Assembly (NCBI RefSeq): GCF_030407815.1
Contig: NZ_JASDCS010000010.1
Coordinates: forward strand, 96,523 to 160,522
DNA: 64,000 nucleotides
Source: Psychrobacter sp. APC 3281
Lineage (GTDB): Bacteria > Pseudomonadota > Gammaproteobacteria > Pseudomonadales > Moraxellaceae
Reading direction: 5' to 3'
The translations under genes were made by a program, and so were the position numbers. Shown here one piece after another: positions 37,163-46,335 of the stretch. The notes beneath the pieces were generated by a model. It searched no databases, had not been told where the DNA came from, and saw only the letters and a program-made list of their open reading frames with translations. Within the stretch, counting starts at the first letter, position 1. Each line of letters starts with the position of its first letter.

Positions 37163-37537
37163 GCTCAATCCTTTTCAGTCTATCTGATTAATAATAAGCC
37201 GTATGTCGCTGAATCTGTCCTAGTCAAGTCAGGAATATTATGAACGTAAAGCTTTAAATCATGACTATTTAAAGCCGACAAATTCAGCGATATAATTTTA
37301 GCAGAAACGTGTTGTAGTGTACGGTTGTAAACGTGACTAGTGGTAGCAAGGTGCGAAGATTTGACCTATAAAAACATTGAAATATAGCCTGCACTTCTCA
37401 TACATAGGTATGACAAAATATTACACAGAGATAGGTTGTAGTTGCCATAATAATGGGGAATGTAGATAAGTACTTAAAAAAGATTAACGGATAATCTTTA
37501 TAAAAAGCACGATTTTTTAAACTTAAGAGGAAATATT
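37163..37537. other. Divergent intergenic region between acyltransferase and OmpA-like genes
   Basis: 375 bp. A candidate plus-strand promoter is TTGACC (37361-37366) with TATAGC (37383-37388) at 16-bp spacing. A hairpin AAAGATTA / TAATCTTT (37479-37499) falls in the would-be leader of the OmpA-like gene. AGAGGAAA is the ribosome site of that gene. Confidence 0.5.
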
Positions 37538-38194
37538 ATGCGTAATACTTTAATAATTGCAGCAGTAGCATCAGGTCTAGCACTTAGTGGTTGTACAACA
37601 GATCCAAACACTGGACAACAGCGTCTAAATAAAGCTGCTCTAGGTGGTTTAGTTGGTGCAGCAGGTGGTGCAACTATTTCAAAAGCAACTGGTGGCGACA
37701 AAACTGGTCGTGATGCAGCTATCGGCGCAGCACTAGGTGCAGGCGTTGGTTACTACATGGAGCGTCAAGCTCGTCAACTTGAGCAGCAAATGGCTGGCAC
37801 AGGCGTAACTGTTGAGCAGAACCCAACCACTGGTAACATTGATTTGGTTATGCCAGGTAGCATCACGTTCTCATTTGATGATGCAACCCTTAGCTCATCA
37901 TTCAAGCCAACGCTTGATAAGCTTGCTTCAACGATGAACCAGTACAACCAAAACACAATTACTATCGCTGGTCACACTGATAGCAAAGGTTCTGCATCTT
38001 ATAACATGGGTCTGTCACGTGATCGTGCTTACTCAGTTGCTAACTACTTAACAGCTCGCGGTGTTGCTTCAAACCGTGTAAACGTTGTTGCTTACGGTGA
38101 GTCACGTCCAATCGCAGACAACAACACTGAATATGGCCGTGGTCAAAACCGCCGTGTTGAGCTAACAGTTAACGCACCACAGAGCGTAAACTAA
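37538..38194 (+). CDS. OmpA family outer-membrane lipoprotein (YiaD-like)
   Basis: 218 residues. The signal peptide ends in lipobox LSGC (Cys19). Glycine-rich helices (about 35-75, GLVGAAGGAT and IGAALGAGVGYYM) resemble the YMGG/glycine-zipper region of YiaD. The C-terminal OmpA domain includes GHTDSKGSASYN and LSRDRAYSVANYL, which bind peptidoglycan. It probably ties the outer membrane to the cell wall. Strong ribosome site; terminator downstream. Confidence 0.93.
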   Translation: MRNTLIIAAVASGLALSGCTTDPNTGQQRLNKAALGGLVGAAGGATISKATGGDKTGRDAAIGAALGAGVGYYMERQARQLEQQMAGTGVTVEQNPTTGNIDLVMPGSITFSFDDATLSSSFKPTLDKLASTMNQYNQNTITIAGHTDSKGSASYNMGLSRDRAYSVANYLTARGVASNRVNVVAYGESRPIADNNTEYGRGQNRRVELTVNAPQSVN

Positions 38195-38250
38195 TCAATA
38201 GTTATCTATAGCTATTAAGTATGTGCTAGATATTTGAGCACATATCCTTT

Positions 38251-38282
38251 AAAAAGAGTCAGCGATATGCTGGCTCTTTTTC
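38251..38282 (+). terminator. Rho-independent terminator after OmpA-like gene
   Basis: AAAAAGAGTCAGC and GCTGGCTCTTTTT form a long stem with a 5-nt loop, ending in T-run. A second hairpin (TATGTGCT / GAGCACATA) stands directly before it. Confidence 0.88.
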
Positions 38283-38345
38283 TATGTTTGCAGTTTGAAA
38301 AAAAACAATGATGATTGATAGATATAGTTAATATTAAATTAAATA

Positions 38346-38374
38346 TTGATAATGATTATCAATAACACTATAAT
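38346..38374 (+). promoter_or_regulatory. Promoter with overlapping Fur box for the imelysin operon
   Basis: -35 TTGATA (38346-38351) and perfect -10 TATAAT (38369-38374) are spaced 17 bp. The near-perfect palindrome TTGATAATGATTATCAA (38346-38362) covers the -35 and spacer and matches the Fur consensus core GATAATGAT. Iron-loaded Fur would block RNA polymerase here. Confidence 0.85.
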
Positions 38375-38535
38375 TTGTCAGTGTTTGCTATCAATGCAAT
38401 ATTAAACGTCTTATCGTGCGCACTGAGAGTCAATGTGCATGGCTAAGATAGCCTGCTGTAACATGGCTTGATTATCAAAATAATTGAGGCTACTTAACCA
38501 AAACGAATTTTTTGCTATATTTCTTGAGGATATGT

Positions 38536-39996
38536 ATGACGATTACCACAGTAACGAGCCGTAAGCTTTTACCAACTACTTTAGCTGTTGCACTTGCAGG
38601 ATTGTTAATGGTGTCGGGCTGTACAAAGCAAGCCGATGAAGACACCAATGCTGCGACAGAAACGCAAACAGAAGTAGCAAACACAGAGACAACTGATAAT
38701 ACAGAGATGACTGCTGCCGAAAAAGCACATATTGATAGATTGATTATCAGTTATGCAAATATGGCACACGCCGCCTATAAAGACTCGTTGGACACGGCTA
38801 AAGCGCTACAAACTGCGGTAGAAACTTACGTGGCCACTCCAACACAAGAGAACCTTGATGCTGCAAAGGCTGCCTATAAAGCAGCACGCCAACCATATTC
38901 ACAAACTGAGATTTTCCGTTTTGATGAAGGCTTTGTGACTGCCAACGACAAACGTGCTATCAACAGTATCGATAGTTGGGAAGGGCAGATCAATGCTTGG
39001 CCACTTGATGAAGCATTGATTGATTATGTTGGTGACGACTACGAAGGCGAATATAATAGCCAAGAGAACATCGTCAATAGCGATAGCATTACTGTTGGTA
39101 GTATCAAGCAAGATACCAGTACGATTACGCCTGAGCTACTTGCAGAAATGAATGAAATCGGTGGTAGTGAAGCCAACGTAACGACTGGCTATCATGCGAT
39201 TGAGTTTATGCTATGGGGTCAAGACAACAATGGCGTAAAAGAAGGTGCAGGTAATCGCCCAGTCACTGACTATGCGACTGAAGCCGGACAGTGTACTAGT
39301 GGTGAGACCGTCAATGAGGATGCCAGTATCTGTGAGCGCCGCGGGGAATTCCTAACCGCTGCAACTCAACTATTGGTCGATGATTTGACCGCGATGGAAG
39401 CTCAATGGCAGCCTGATACTGAGAATACCTTGCGCAGTGATTTGATAGCGCGCAAATATGACAATGGCCTGCGCCAAATTATGTATCAAATGGGCAGCCT
39501 AGCATTAGGAGAGCTTGCTTCTGAGCGTATGCAGGTCGCTTTTGTTACTGGCTCTACTGAAGATGAGCACGAATGCTTTAGTGATTTGACTCATTTGAGC
39601 TATGCCAATAATGCACGCGGTATCCAAAACGTCTTTAATGGTAGCTATACAACAGTCGCTGGTAAGACAGTGGGCGGCTACGGTATCAAAGATTATCTAA
39701 CGGATAACGGCCACACAGAAGCTGCTGATAAGTTGGCTGCTGAGTTCAACAAAGTAGAAGGCGCGTTCAACGTTATCGTTGAAAAAGGCGAAAAAGACGG
39801 TATCAAGATTGATCAGATGATTGCAACTGTCGGTCAAGCTAGCCAAGAAGGTATCTCTGCTGAAGAACAAAACATCCGTCGTGGATGGGTTGAAGCGGGC
39901 ATCACTAGTTTACAAGAGCTGACGGCCAGTATCGAAAACGCTGCAAAAGCAGTTGGCATCGATAATCTAGATGCAGATGCCGGGTCACAGTTTTAA
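38536..39996 (+). CDS. Imelysin-family (iron-regulated) lipoprotein
   Basis: 486 residues. Signal peptide with lipobox VSGC (about Cys29), then an acidic Thr/Glu linker. Two four-helix-bundle repeats follow, with the imelysin GxHxxE motif in GYHAIEFMLWGQD. Imelysin/IrpA/EfeO-type proteins are periplasmic or surface metal-binding proteins linked to iron uptake. ATG 38536 has AGGA five bases upstream; the frame also opens at TTG 38512. First gene after the Fur-box promoter. Confidence 0.93.
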   Translation: MTITTVTSRKLLPTTLAVALAGLLMVSGCTKQADEDTNAATETQTEVANTETTDNTEMTAAEKAHIDRLIISYANMAHAAYKDSLDTAKALQTAVETYVATPTQENLDAAKAAYKAARQPYSQTEIFRFDEGFVTANDKRAINSIDSWEGQINAWPLDEALIDYVGDDYEGEYNSQENIVNSDSITVGSIKQDTSTITPELLAEMNEIGGSEANVTTGYHAIEFMLWGQDNNGVKEGAGNRPVTDYATEAGQCTSGETVNEDASICERRGEFLTAATQLLVDDLTAMEAQWQPDTENTLRSDLIARKYDNGLRQIMYQMGSLALGELASERMQVAFVTGSTEDEHECFSDLTHLSYANNARGIQNVFNGSYTTVAGKTVGGYGIKDYLTDNGHTEAADKLAAEFNKVEGAFNVIVEKGEKDGIKIDQMIATVGQASQEGISAEEQNIRRGWVEAGITSLQELTASIENAAKAVGIDNLDADAGSQF

Positions 39997-40134
39997 GAAA
40001 AATTTAAGCTAGTGACACTTATTCATAAGCTAGCGGCCCTTATTTAAAAGCCTTTCATTGGCTTTGCGACGTTTTATTAGTCGTTATAGGTCGGTAACCG
40101 CTGTTTATTAGATACTTAGATTAGATATAATACG

Positions 40135-40167
40135 TGCGTTGTCAGCCACCGTTGGCAACGCATTTTT
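40135..40167 (+). terminator. Candidate internal terminator/attenuator
   Basis: TGCGTTG (40135-40141) pairs with CAACGCA (40156-40162) and is followed by TTTTT. It lies within the predicted Fur-regulated operon, so it may reduce rather than stop transcription into the next gene. Confidence 0.6.
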
Positions 40168-40197
40168 ACGAGCATTAAATAAGCCGATTGACCGGTG

Positions 40198-40254
40198 TAC
40201 CATTTCATTATATGTCGATAGGCAATGATTGTGACGACATATAATGAGATGGTA
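40198..40254. repeat. 20-bp inverted repeat with one mismatch, 17-nt loop
   Basis: Arms 40198-40217 and 40235-40254 (core CATTATATGTCG / CGACATATAATG). The single mismatch would be a G-U pair in RNA. It lies about 50 bases before the di-heme oxidoreductase start. Confidence 0.8.
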
Positions 40255-40302
40255 TGACAAAATTTTAATGGTTCTACTCTAGCGCTAAGGCAATTAATTT
40301 CT

Positions 40303-41979
40303 ATGAACGCCAATTATGTTAACCCTTCTGATTCTCCTCTTGCTGCTCAAATCCTACGACATATACCTTCTAAGCTTGCGCTAATTATCGCCAGTGCAAT
40401 GGCTATCAGTGCGTGTCAACCATCTGATAGCGTTTCTGATGATACTTCTAACAATGTTTCTAATGATACTTCAGAGCAGGCCTCAAGTAATGAAAGCGGC
40501 AGTGAAAACAGCCAATCGCTATCGTCCGAACACGCCAAAAATATAGAAGCACTGGCAGGCGTGCCAATGCAGCAGCTGGTGAGCTTTGACCCTCAAGAGA
40601 TCAAGCAGGGCGGCGACTCTGGTATTAGCATTAGCAGTGCTGAGAGCTACTCGAAGCCTTCATCGAATCTAGCAGCTTCTCGAAAAGGGTCGTTCTTTAT
40701 TGGTAACGCGTTTTTCAAGCAGCCATGGGTCGTTGCTCCTGCTAGTACTGATAGTCGTGATGGACTGGGCGCATTATTCAATGTGGCCGCTTGCCAGTCA
40801 TGTCATGTCAAAGATGGGCGAGGCCATGCGCCGATGACTGCCGATGACGATGCTGATAGTTTATTGATTCGTTTGTCTATGCCAACGACGACCGATGAGC
40901 AGCGCCAGCAGCTACAGGATTCGCTAATTGAAAAGGTGGTTCATCCTATGTATGGTGGCCAGCTACAAGATCGCGGTATTCAGGGCGTGCCTGCTGAAGC
41001 GAGAATTGCAGTGCAGTGGGCAGATAAACCAATTACCTTTGCTGACGGATATGTCGAGACGCTGCGTGCGCCAACGTTTAATTTGATCAAACCTGGTTAC
41101 GGTGCTTTTGACGATGACATGATGGTATCACCGCGTGTGGCGCTACCAATGATTGGGCTTGGGCTGCTAGAGCAAATACCTGACGATGACATTAAAAAAC
41201 AAGCCAGCGACAGTAATGATAGCGATATCAGTGGTAAGTTTAACTGGGTCATGGATCCGCAAACCGGCAAGCGGGCGCTTGGACGATTTGGGTGGAAAGC
41301 AGGTCAAACCAAGCTGATCACTCAGAACCAAAGTGCCTTTAACGAAGACATGGGTCTGACGTCGAACATCCGTCCTAACGAATCCTGTATGCCAACGCAG
41401 ACCGCTTGCCTACATGCAGCGACAGGTGCTGATGAGCAGGGCAATGGTAAATCACCCGTTGAAGTAAACGATGAGGTCGCGAAATTTGTAGAATTTTATA
41501 CTCGCAATCTAGCAGTGCCCCATCGCCGTAATGCGGATGATAAGCTCGTGCTGGCGGGAAAAAAGCGTTTTTATGACATGGGTTGTCAAAGCTGTCATAC
41601 GCCAAGATATCAGTTGCCAAAAACCGACGATGATCATCTTGAGCAGCATGGACAAGTGATTTATCCTTACACAGATTTGCTGTTGCACGATATGGGCGAT
41701 GATCTCGCTGATCGTACGATTGCTGGCAAACTACCACCGAAAAGTGCCCAAGTTGAATTTTTAGCCAATTCTTATGAATGGCGTACGCCAGCACTTTGGG
41801 GCGTAGGGCTTGCTCAGACAGTTGATCCTCAAGCGACGTTTTTACATGATGGCCGTGCTCGTACATTGATGGAAGCTGTTTTGTGGCATGGCGGAGAAGC
41901 CGAAAAGCAAAAGCAACAAGTATTAAAGTTAGACAAACAAGGTCGCGCAGAGCTTAATGCGTTCCTAAAGTCGCTATAA
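40303..41979 (+). CDS. Di-heme oxidoreductase family protein (DUF1111), lipoprotein
   Basis: 558 residues. Lipobox-like ISAC (Cys38) follows an unusually long signal region. Two c-type heme sites are visible: Cys164-x-x-Cys167-His168 (CQSCHVKDGRGH) and Cys428-x-x-Cys431-His432 (CQSCHTPRY). This family of MauG/cytochrome c peroxidase relatives is often found between imelysin genes. Its redox role, possibly iron or copper oxidation state control in the periplasm, is inferred. Heme attachment would need the Ccm system. Confidence 0.9.
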   Translation: MNANYVNPSDSPLAAQILRHIPSKLALIIASAMAISACQPSDSVSDDTSNNVSNDTSEQASSNESGSENSQSLSSEHAKNIEALAGVPMQQLVSFDPQEIKQGGDSGISISSAESYSKPSSNLAASRKGSFFIGNAFFKQPWVVAPASTDSRDGLGALFNVAACQSCHVKDGRGHAPMTADDDADSLLIRLSMPTTTDEQRQQLQDSLIEKVVHPMYGGQLQDRGIQGVPAEARIAVQWADKPITFADGYVETLRAPTFNLIKPGYGAFDDDMMVSPRVALPMIGLGLLEQIPDDDIKKQASDSNDSDISGKFNWVMDPQTGKRALGRFGWKAGQTKLITQNQSAFNEDMGLTSNIRPNESCMPTQTACLHAATGADEQGNGKSPVEVNDEVAKFVEFYTRNLAVPHRRNADDKLVLAGKKRFYDMGCQSCHTPRYQLPKTDDDHLEQHGQVIYPYTDLLLHDMGDDLADRTIAGKLPPKSAQVEFLANSYEWRTPALWGVGLAQTVDPQATFLHDGRARTLMEAVLWHGGEAEKQKQQVLKLDKQGRAELNAFLKSL

Positions 41980-42061
41980 TAAAATCACTGTAATAAAGTT
42001 GCTATTATAAAATCATTATAAAACGCTATAAATTACTATCTATAACATTACCGAGAAACCT

Positions 42062-43213
42062 ATGAAAATAAACCACGCTTTGGCAATGGCGCTATCTGCA
42101 TTGAGTGCTGGACTGCTGATCAGTTGTGTCAAACCTGCTGATGACAACAAAGCTGCAGATGTAGACAGCCAAAAAGTTGTGCAAGACAGTGCAGCTACTG
42201 ACAGCTCAGTAGAGAACAGCAAAGAAAGTACTGAGCAAATCGTTGCAGTAGATATCAGCCCTGAGATTGCAAAAACGTACTTGACGCATGTGGCAGACGA
42301 TATCGTGATTCCTGCGTATGCTGATGCAGCCAAGCAAAGCGATCTGTTGAACGAATTGGCGCAGAAGCATTGTACCCAAGCTCCAGTAAGTGGCGATGAG
42401 CTACAAGCATTACGTGCACAGTGGCTAGTATTGGCACAAGCATGGTCAAGTGCTGAGATGGTCAACTTTGGTCCTGCGACTGCTAGTATGAGCAATTTAT
42501 ATATAAACTACTATCCTGACGAGCGCGGACTCGTACACAGTGGCGTGGCTGATTTAATCGCTGCCAATCCAAAACTAACGCCAGAGCAACTTGCTGGTGA
42601 GAGCGCGATCGTACAAGGCGTGCCAGGATTAGAAGAGGCCTTGTTTGCCAATGAAAGTTTAGACGCTAGTCAGTGTGCTTACGTGATTAGCGCCAGTAGT
42701 GCGTTGAGCACGCGTCTAAAAGACATCGAGAAAAACTGGCAGCAAAACGCGACTGATTTATTGGCGATAGACAAAACAGCAGAGAGCGATAGAGGTCTAA
42801 ATCAATGGATTAACTCTCTACTGTCATTGATTGAGACCATGAAGTCTAATGCCATTGATCAGCCACTCGGTCTAACAGGTAAAGCAAAAGGCCATTTGCC
42901 TGCTGCTACTGCTGGTCAAAGCCGCGCTATTATCAATGCTAAGTTAGATACGATTAACAAAGCCATGACTGACCCAGTATTGACGGCTATTCTTGGTAGC
43001 AATGATGAAAACAAAGTTTCGGATAATCTATCGACTGCATTGGCTGACACGACTGCATTATTAGCGCAAATGCCAGAAGATTTATCAAAAGCGAATAAGG
43101 ACGATCAACAAGCGTTGTACGATCATCTGACTGATGTCACTCGTCTGATTAAGCGCCAGTTAATCCCAGCACTTGGTATCCGTGTGGGCTTTAACAGCAC
43201 TGATGGCGATTAG
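42062..43213 (+). CDS. Second imelysin-family lipoprotein
   Basis: 383 residues. Lipobox LISC (Cys22), acidic linker, then an imelysin-type helical domain with VQGVPGLEEALFAN and a C-terminal PALGIRVGFNSTDGD. It differs from the first imelysin in size and in lacking the clear GxHxxE motif; its motif is closer to the GLE variant of the paired paralogue. It lies 82 bp after the oxidoreductase gene and 3 bp before the DUF1513 gene. Confidence 0.88.
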   Translation: MKINHALAMALSALSAGLLISCVKPADDNKAADVDSQKVVQDSAATDSSVENSKESTEQIVAVDISPEIAKTYLTHVADDIVIPAYADAAKQSDLLNELAQKHCTQAPVSGDELQALRAQWLVLAQAWSSAEMVNFGPATASMSNLYINYYPDERGLVHSGVADLIAANPKLTPEQLAGESAIVQGVPGLEEALFANESLDASQCAYVISASSALSTRLKDIEKNWQQNATDLLAIDKTAESDRGLNQWINSLLSLIETMKSNAIDQPLGLTGKAKGHLPAATAGQSRAIINAKLDTINKAMTDPVLTAILGSNDENKVSDNLSTALADTTALLAQMPEDLSKANKDDQQALYDHLTDVTRLIKRQLIPALGIRVGFNSTDGD

Positions 43214-43216
43214 ACA

Positions 43217-44773
43217 ATGTCCACTATCGAAGCGAGTACAGCAGTGTCAGTAGCCCAGACTCATGACCAGTTAAATAGGTCTAATCGGTCTGGGAGAACT
43301 TCGTCAGCTCATGAGCTTTTGACGACTTCCGTGCTGATAACAGTGGGTACGGCAGCATTGGTTGGTATTCACCATCGTTATCGTAAGCAGCAGCATCCAG
43401 ATGCCAGTCTACAAGATTATGTAGATGGTATTTGTACACAGTTGCAGGTATTACGAGCTGGTTCTGATTTAACACCGAAGCTTTCGCGCTTACGTTATGC
43501 TTGTGAGCAAGCAGCAGCAACATGGAAGCAGGCTTATCATGCTGTAGGTGATGATAAAAGTAACACGTCTGACTTTGCTGCTGTGCATACGACAACGATG
43601 CTGGCGCGCCCAGTCAGCTGGGTCAGTGGCGTCGCATCACTACCAAAAGATCATGCCACATCAAGCCAAAATGAGCATGACTTTGGCGTGGTAGGTATTG
43701 ATGCTGATAGACAAATAGTTTGGCAGACGACTATGCCTGAGCGCGTTCATGACATCGTTGTTCAGCCTGTATCTGTCAATGTATCTAAAGCTCAGCATAG
43801 CAATGTTGAAAAAAGACGTGATGTCGTCGTCATGGGTCGTCGTCCAAGCGAAAAATTCTGGGTGCTTAATACATCAAATGGGCAAGTACAACATGCGATT
43901 ACAGCTGATGTAAACCGTCACTTTTATGGTCATGCTTGTTATAGCTTAGATGGCAGCTTGCTCTACGTAACTGAGAATGACACGGTGAGTTTGGCAGGCA
44001 AAATTGGTATCTATGATGCCCATGATGCTTATCAAAAAGTAGCAGAGTTTGATTCATATGGTATCGGCCCGCATGAGCTGATTATGCATCCTGATAGCGA
44101 AACGCTCGTCATTGCAAATGGTGGTATCAAAACCGAGCAGGCCTCACGCGAAGAGCTAAATCTAGATACTATGCGACCCTCACTGGTTTATTTGAATCTT
44201 CACGATGGCACACTGCTCGAGCAAGTGACTCCCGAACATAATCAGATGAGTGTGCGCCACTTAGCCATGCACGATGACGGCACAGTGATGATCGGTATTC
44301 AGTTCCAAGGTGAAAAACATATCAATGTCCCATTGGTATTGACCCATAAACGTGGTGACGGCAGCTTTATTCCACTCACTATGCCAAACAATCAATGGCA
44401 ACGTTTTCACCAATATATCGCTAGCGTGGCGGTGGATAGTGAGCGTAACTTACTGTGTGTGACCACACCGATTGGTGGCTGTGCGGCGATTTATGATTTG
44501 CATACTCGCAAGCTAATTGATGATGTAAGTCTGCCAGATTGTGCAGGGGCTTCGGTGTTAGCTAATTCTAGTGCTTCAATGAGTAAAACTGATAAACATG
44601 CCGAGCCGACAGGATTTATCGTCAGTGATGGTCAAGGGCAGTTAACTGCGTTAAGAGTAAATGCTTTACCAGAAGTAAAGTTGGACGTAAACGACGTTGA
44701 ACCTCATGAGCGGATTATCAAAGACAGTCAACTGCATATGATGTCGTTTGACAACCATTTGCAAGCACTGTGA
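43217..44773 (+). CDS. DUF1513 domain-containing, probably beta-propeller protein
   Basis: 518 residues. A membrane span or signal anchor lies at about 34-52. The rest has repeated strand patterns (VVVMGRRPSEKFWVLN, HFYGHACYSLDGSLLYVTEND, GIGPHELIMHPDSETLVIANGG) typical of DUF1513, a predicted propeller. It is the fourth member of the imelysin / DHOR / imelysin / DUF1513 set seen in Pseudomonas and Vibrio. Function unproven; periplasmic action in metal uptake is inferred from context. Residues 109-130 contain a His/Asp-containing insertion. Confidence 0.85.
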   Translation: MSTIEASTAVSVAQTHDQLNRSNRSGRTSSAHELLTTSVLITVGTAALVGIHHRYRKQQHPDASLQDYVDGICTQLQVLRAGSDLTPKLSRLRYACEQAAATWKQAYHAVGDDKSNTSDFAAVHTTTMLARPVSWVSGVASLPKDHATSSQNEHDFGVVGIDADRQIVWQTTMPERVHDIVVQPVSVNVSKAQHSNVEKRRDVVVMGRRPSEKFWVLNTSNGQVQHAITADVNRHFYGHACYSLDGSLLYVTENDTVSLAGKIGIYDAHDAYQKVAEFDSYGIGPHELIMHPDSETLVIANGGIKTEQASREELNLDTMRPSLVYLNLHDGTLLEQVTPEHNQMSVRHLAMHDDGTVMIGIQFQGEKHINVPLVLTHKRGDGSFIPLTMPNNQWQRFHQYIASVAVDSERNLLCVTTPIGGCAAIYDLHTRKLIDDVSLPDCAGASVLANSSASMSKTDKHAEPTGFIVSDGQGQLTALRVNALPEVKLDVNDVEPHERIIKDSQLHMMSFDNHLQAL

Positions 44774-44869
44774 CCCATGACGTTCAACAAGAGCGGCAGA
44801 CGCACAGGCATGGCGATTAATAACGACTATTGCTAGAACAGTAGTAATAGTCGGCCAAGGAGATAGAGC

Positions 44870-45535
44870 ATTAGCTTAGACACCAATTTAGATACCAACT
44901 TAGATATAATCAGACAGCAACTTGCACAAGCAGGCATCGAGCTACATATCAGTAAAAAGCGTGTTAAAAATATTAATTTTCGCTTAAAGCCTTATACGTT
45001 GATGGTCTCTGCACCGATGCATGTCAGCGCATCACAAATGTTGCATGCTGTGGCTAAGCGGGTGCCTTGGGCTATTGCAAATCACCCGCAGGTATTAGAA
45101 CAGTATAGACGTAGACAGAATACATCGTCTGACCCTTCAGCTGTGAATAACTCAGTTTTATTATGGGGCACAGCGCAATCATTTACGCTCAGTCCTGATC
45201 AAAAGATCACCTATTATCGGCAACAACTCTCCGAAGTCGCACCTGCATTATTTGATAAGTGGCAGCCAATCGTTGGCGTTTATACCAATGAAATACGATT
45301 GAAAAAAATGCACACACGTTGGGGCAGTTGCAACACGCGCGCAAAACGAATTTGGCTATCGGTTTATCTTCCTGCCTATCCTATCGAATGCACCGAATAC
45401 ATAATCGTTCATGAGTTGTGCCACTTGCATCATGCCAATCATAGCCGAGCGTTTTGGCAAGCGGTTGCCACAGCGATGCCAGATTATCAGCAATGGCATA
45501 ATATCCTAGCGGGCAAAACAGGGCAGCTGGATTAA
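44870..45535 (+). CDS. YgjP-like (DUF45) metallopeptidase domain protein, probable ATT start
   Basis: The zinc motif VHELCHLHHANHSRAFW is the YgjP/DUF45 signature. Conserved N-terminal family sequence (HISKKRVKNINFRLKP) lies upstream of the first TTG (44999), so the gene must start earlier. The frame back to TAG 44864 has no ATG, GTG, TTG or CTG. ATT 44870 is seven bases after AAGGAG (44857-44862), an ideal ribosome site. This gives 221 residues. Related proteins are suspected proteases or UTP pyrophosphatase-associated factors; the role is unknown. Confidence 0.75.
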   Translation: MSLDTNLDTNLDIIRQQLAQAGIELHISKKRVKNINFRLKPYTLMVSAPMHVSASQMLHAVAKRVPWAIANHPQVLEQYRRRQNTSSDPSAVNNSVLLWGTAQSFTLSPDQKITYYRQQLSEVAPALFDKWQPIVGVYTNEIRLKKMHTRWGSCNTRAKRIWLSVYLPAYPIECTEYIIVHELCHLHHANHSRAFWQAVATAMPDYQQWHNILAGKTGQLD

Positions 45536-45732
45536 ACCTATTACCTAACTATCTAAATAGCCCTAGTAAGCACCTCGATATCATCTATGTAACTTTAATT
45601 ATGCAGAGCATTAAGTCCTATTCTTATCATCATTTTTTAAAATAGGGACACACCTAAATAAGCCTGATATGATAAGGAATAACGGTACAAATCGTGTCGT
45701 TTAAACAATAGATTTATATACAGGGATGTCAT

Positions 45733-46335
45733 ATGGAACACGTTAACCAAGCGGAGTTTTGGCAGCAGCGTTATGAAAAGAACAGCATCGGTTGGGATAT
45801 GGGGCAGGTATCATCACCGCTCAAAGCTTATATCGACCAGTTACCTGAGAGTGCAAAAAATCAGGCGGTACTAGTGCCAGGTGCAGGCAATGCCTATGAA
45901 GTGGGTTATTTATATGAGCAAGGTTTTACCAATGTCACGCTGGTTGACTTTGCCCCTGCACCGATTGAGACGTTTGCAGAGCGCTATCCTAGTTTTCCCT
46001 CTGAGCATTTGGTCTGTGCGGACTTTTTTAGCTTGTCAGCTGAGCAGTATCAATTTGATTGGATACTTGAGCAGACGTTTTTTTGTGCGATCAATCCATT
46101 GCGCCGTGATGAATACGTGCAACAGATGGCGAGACTATTAAAGCCACAAGGTAAACTGGTTGGATTGTTATTTGACACGGATTTTGGACGAGAAGAACCA
46201 CCATTCGGCGGCAGCAAGGAAGAGTACCAACAGCGTTTTCAAAGTCATTTTGATATCGATATTATGGAGTCCAGCTATAATTCACATCCAGCACGGCAGG
46301 GTAGTGAGCTATTTATAAAGCTGCAAGCAAAGTAA
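45733..46335 (+). CDS. Thiopurine S-methyltransferase (TPMT) family SAM methyltransferase
   Basis: 200 residues. FWQQRYEKNSIGWDMGQ at the N-terminus is the TPMT-family opening; VLVPGAGNAYEVGYL is the SAM-binding loop; LEQTFFCAINP is the substrate-side motif. Bacterial members methylate thiols, selenite or halides; the substrate here is unknown. AGGGAT precedes ATG 45733. Its last 23 bp overlap the convergent HD-protein gene. Confidence 0.9.
   Translation: MEHVNQAEFWQQRYEKNSIGWDMGQVSSPLKAYIDQLPESAKNQAVLVPGAGNAYEVGYLYEQGFTNVTLVDFAPAPIETFAERYPSFPSEHLVCADFFSLSAEQYQFDWILEQTFFCAINPLRRDEYVQQMARLLKPQGKLVGLLFDTDFGREEPPFGGSKEEYQQRFQSHFDIDIMESSYNSHPARQGSELFIKLQAK

Larger units (their letters stand above)
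39997..40302. other. Structured intercistronic region between imelysin and di-heme oxidoreductase genes
   Basis: 306 bp holding a terminator-like hairpin (40135-40167) and a long inverted repeat (40198-40254). Otherwise noncoding. Confidence 0.6.

Noticed and set aside
37479..37499. Hairpin AAAGATTA / TAATCTTT as a terminator
   Set aside because: It lies 40 bases before the OmpA-like start in its leader and has no T-run, so a leader structure is more likely.
43281..43595. Minus-strand frame in the DUF1513 gene
   Set aside because: No start signal and no family resemblance; the plus-strand gene is continuous and operon-linked.
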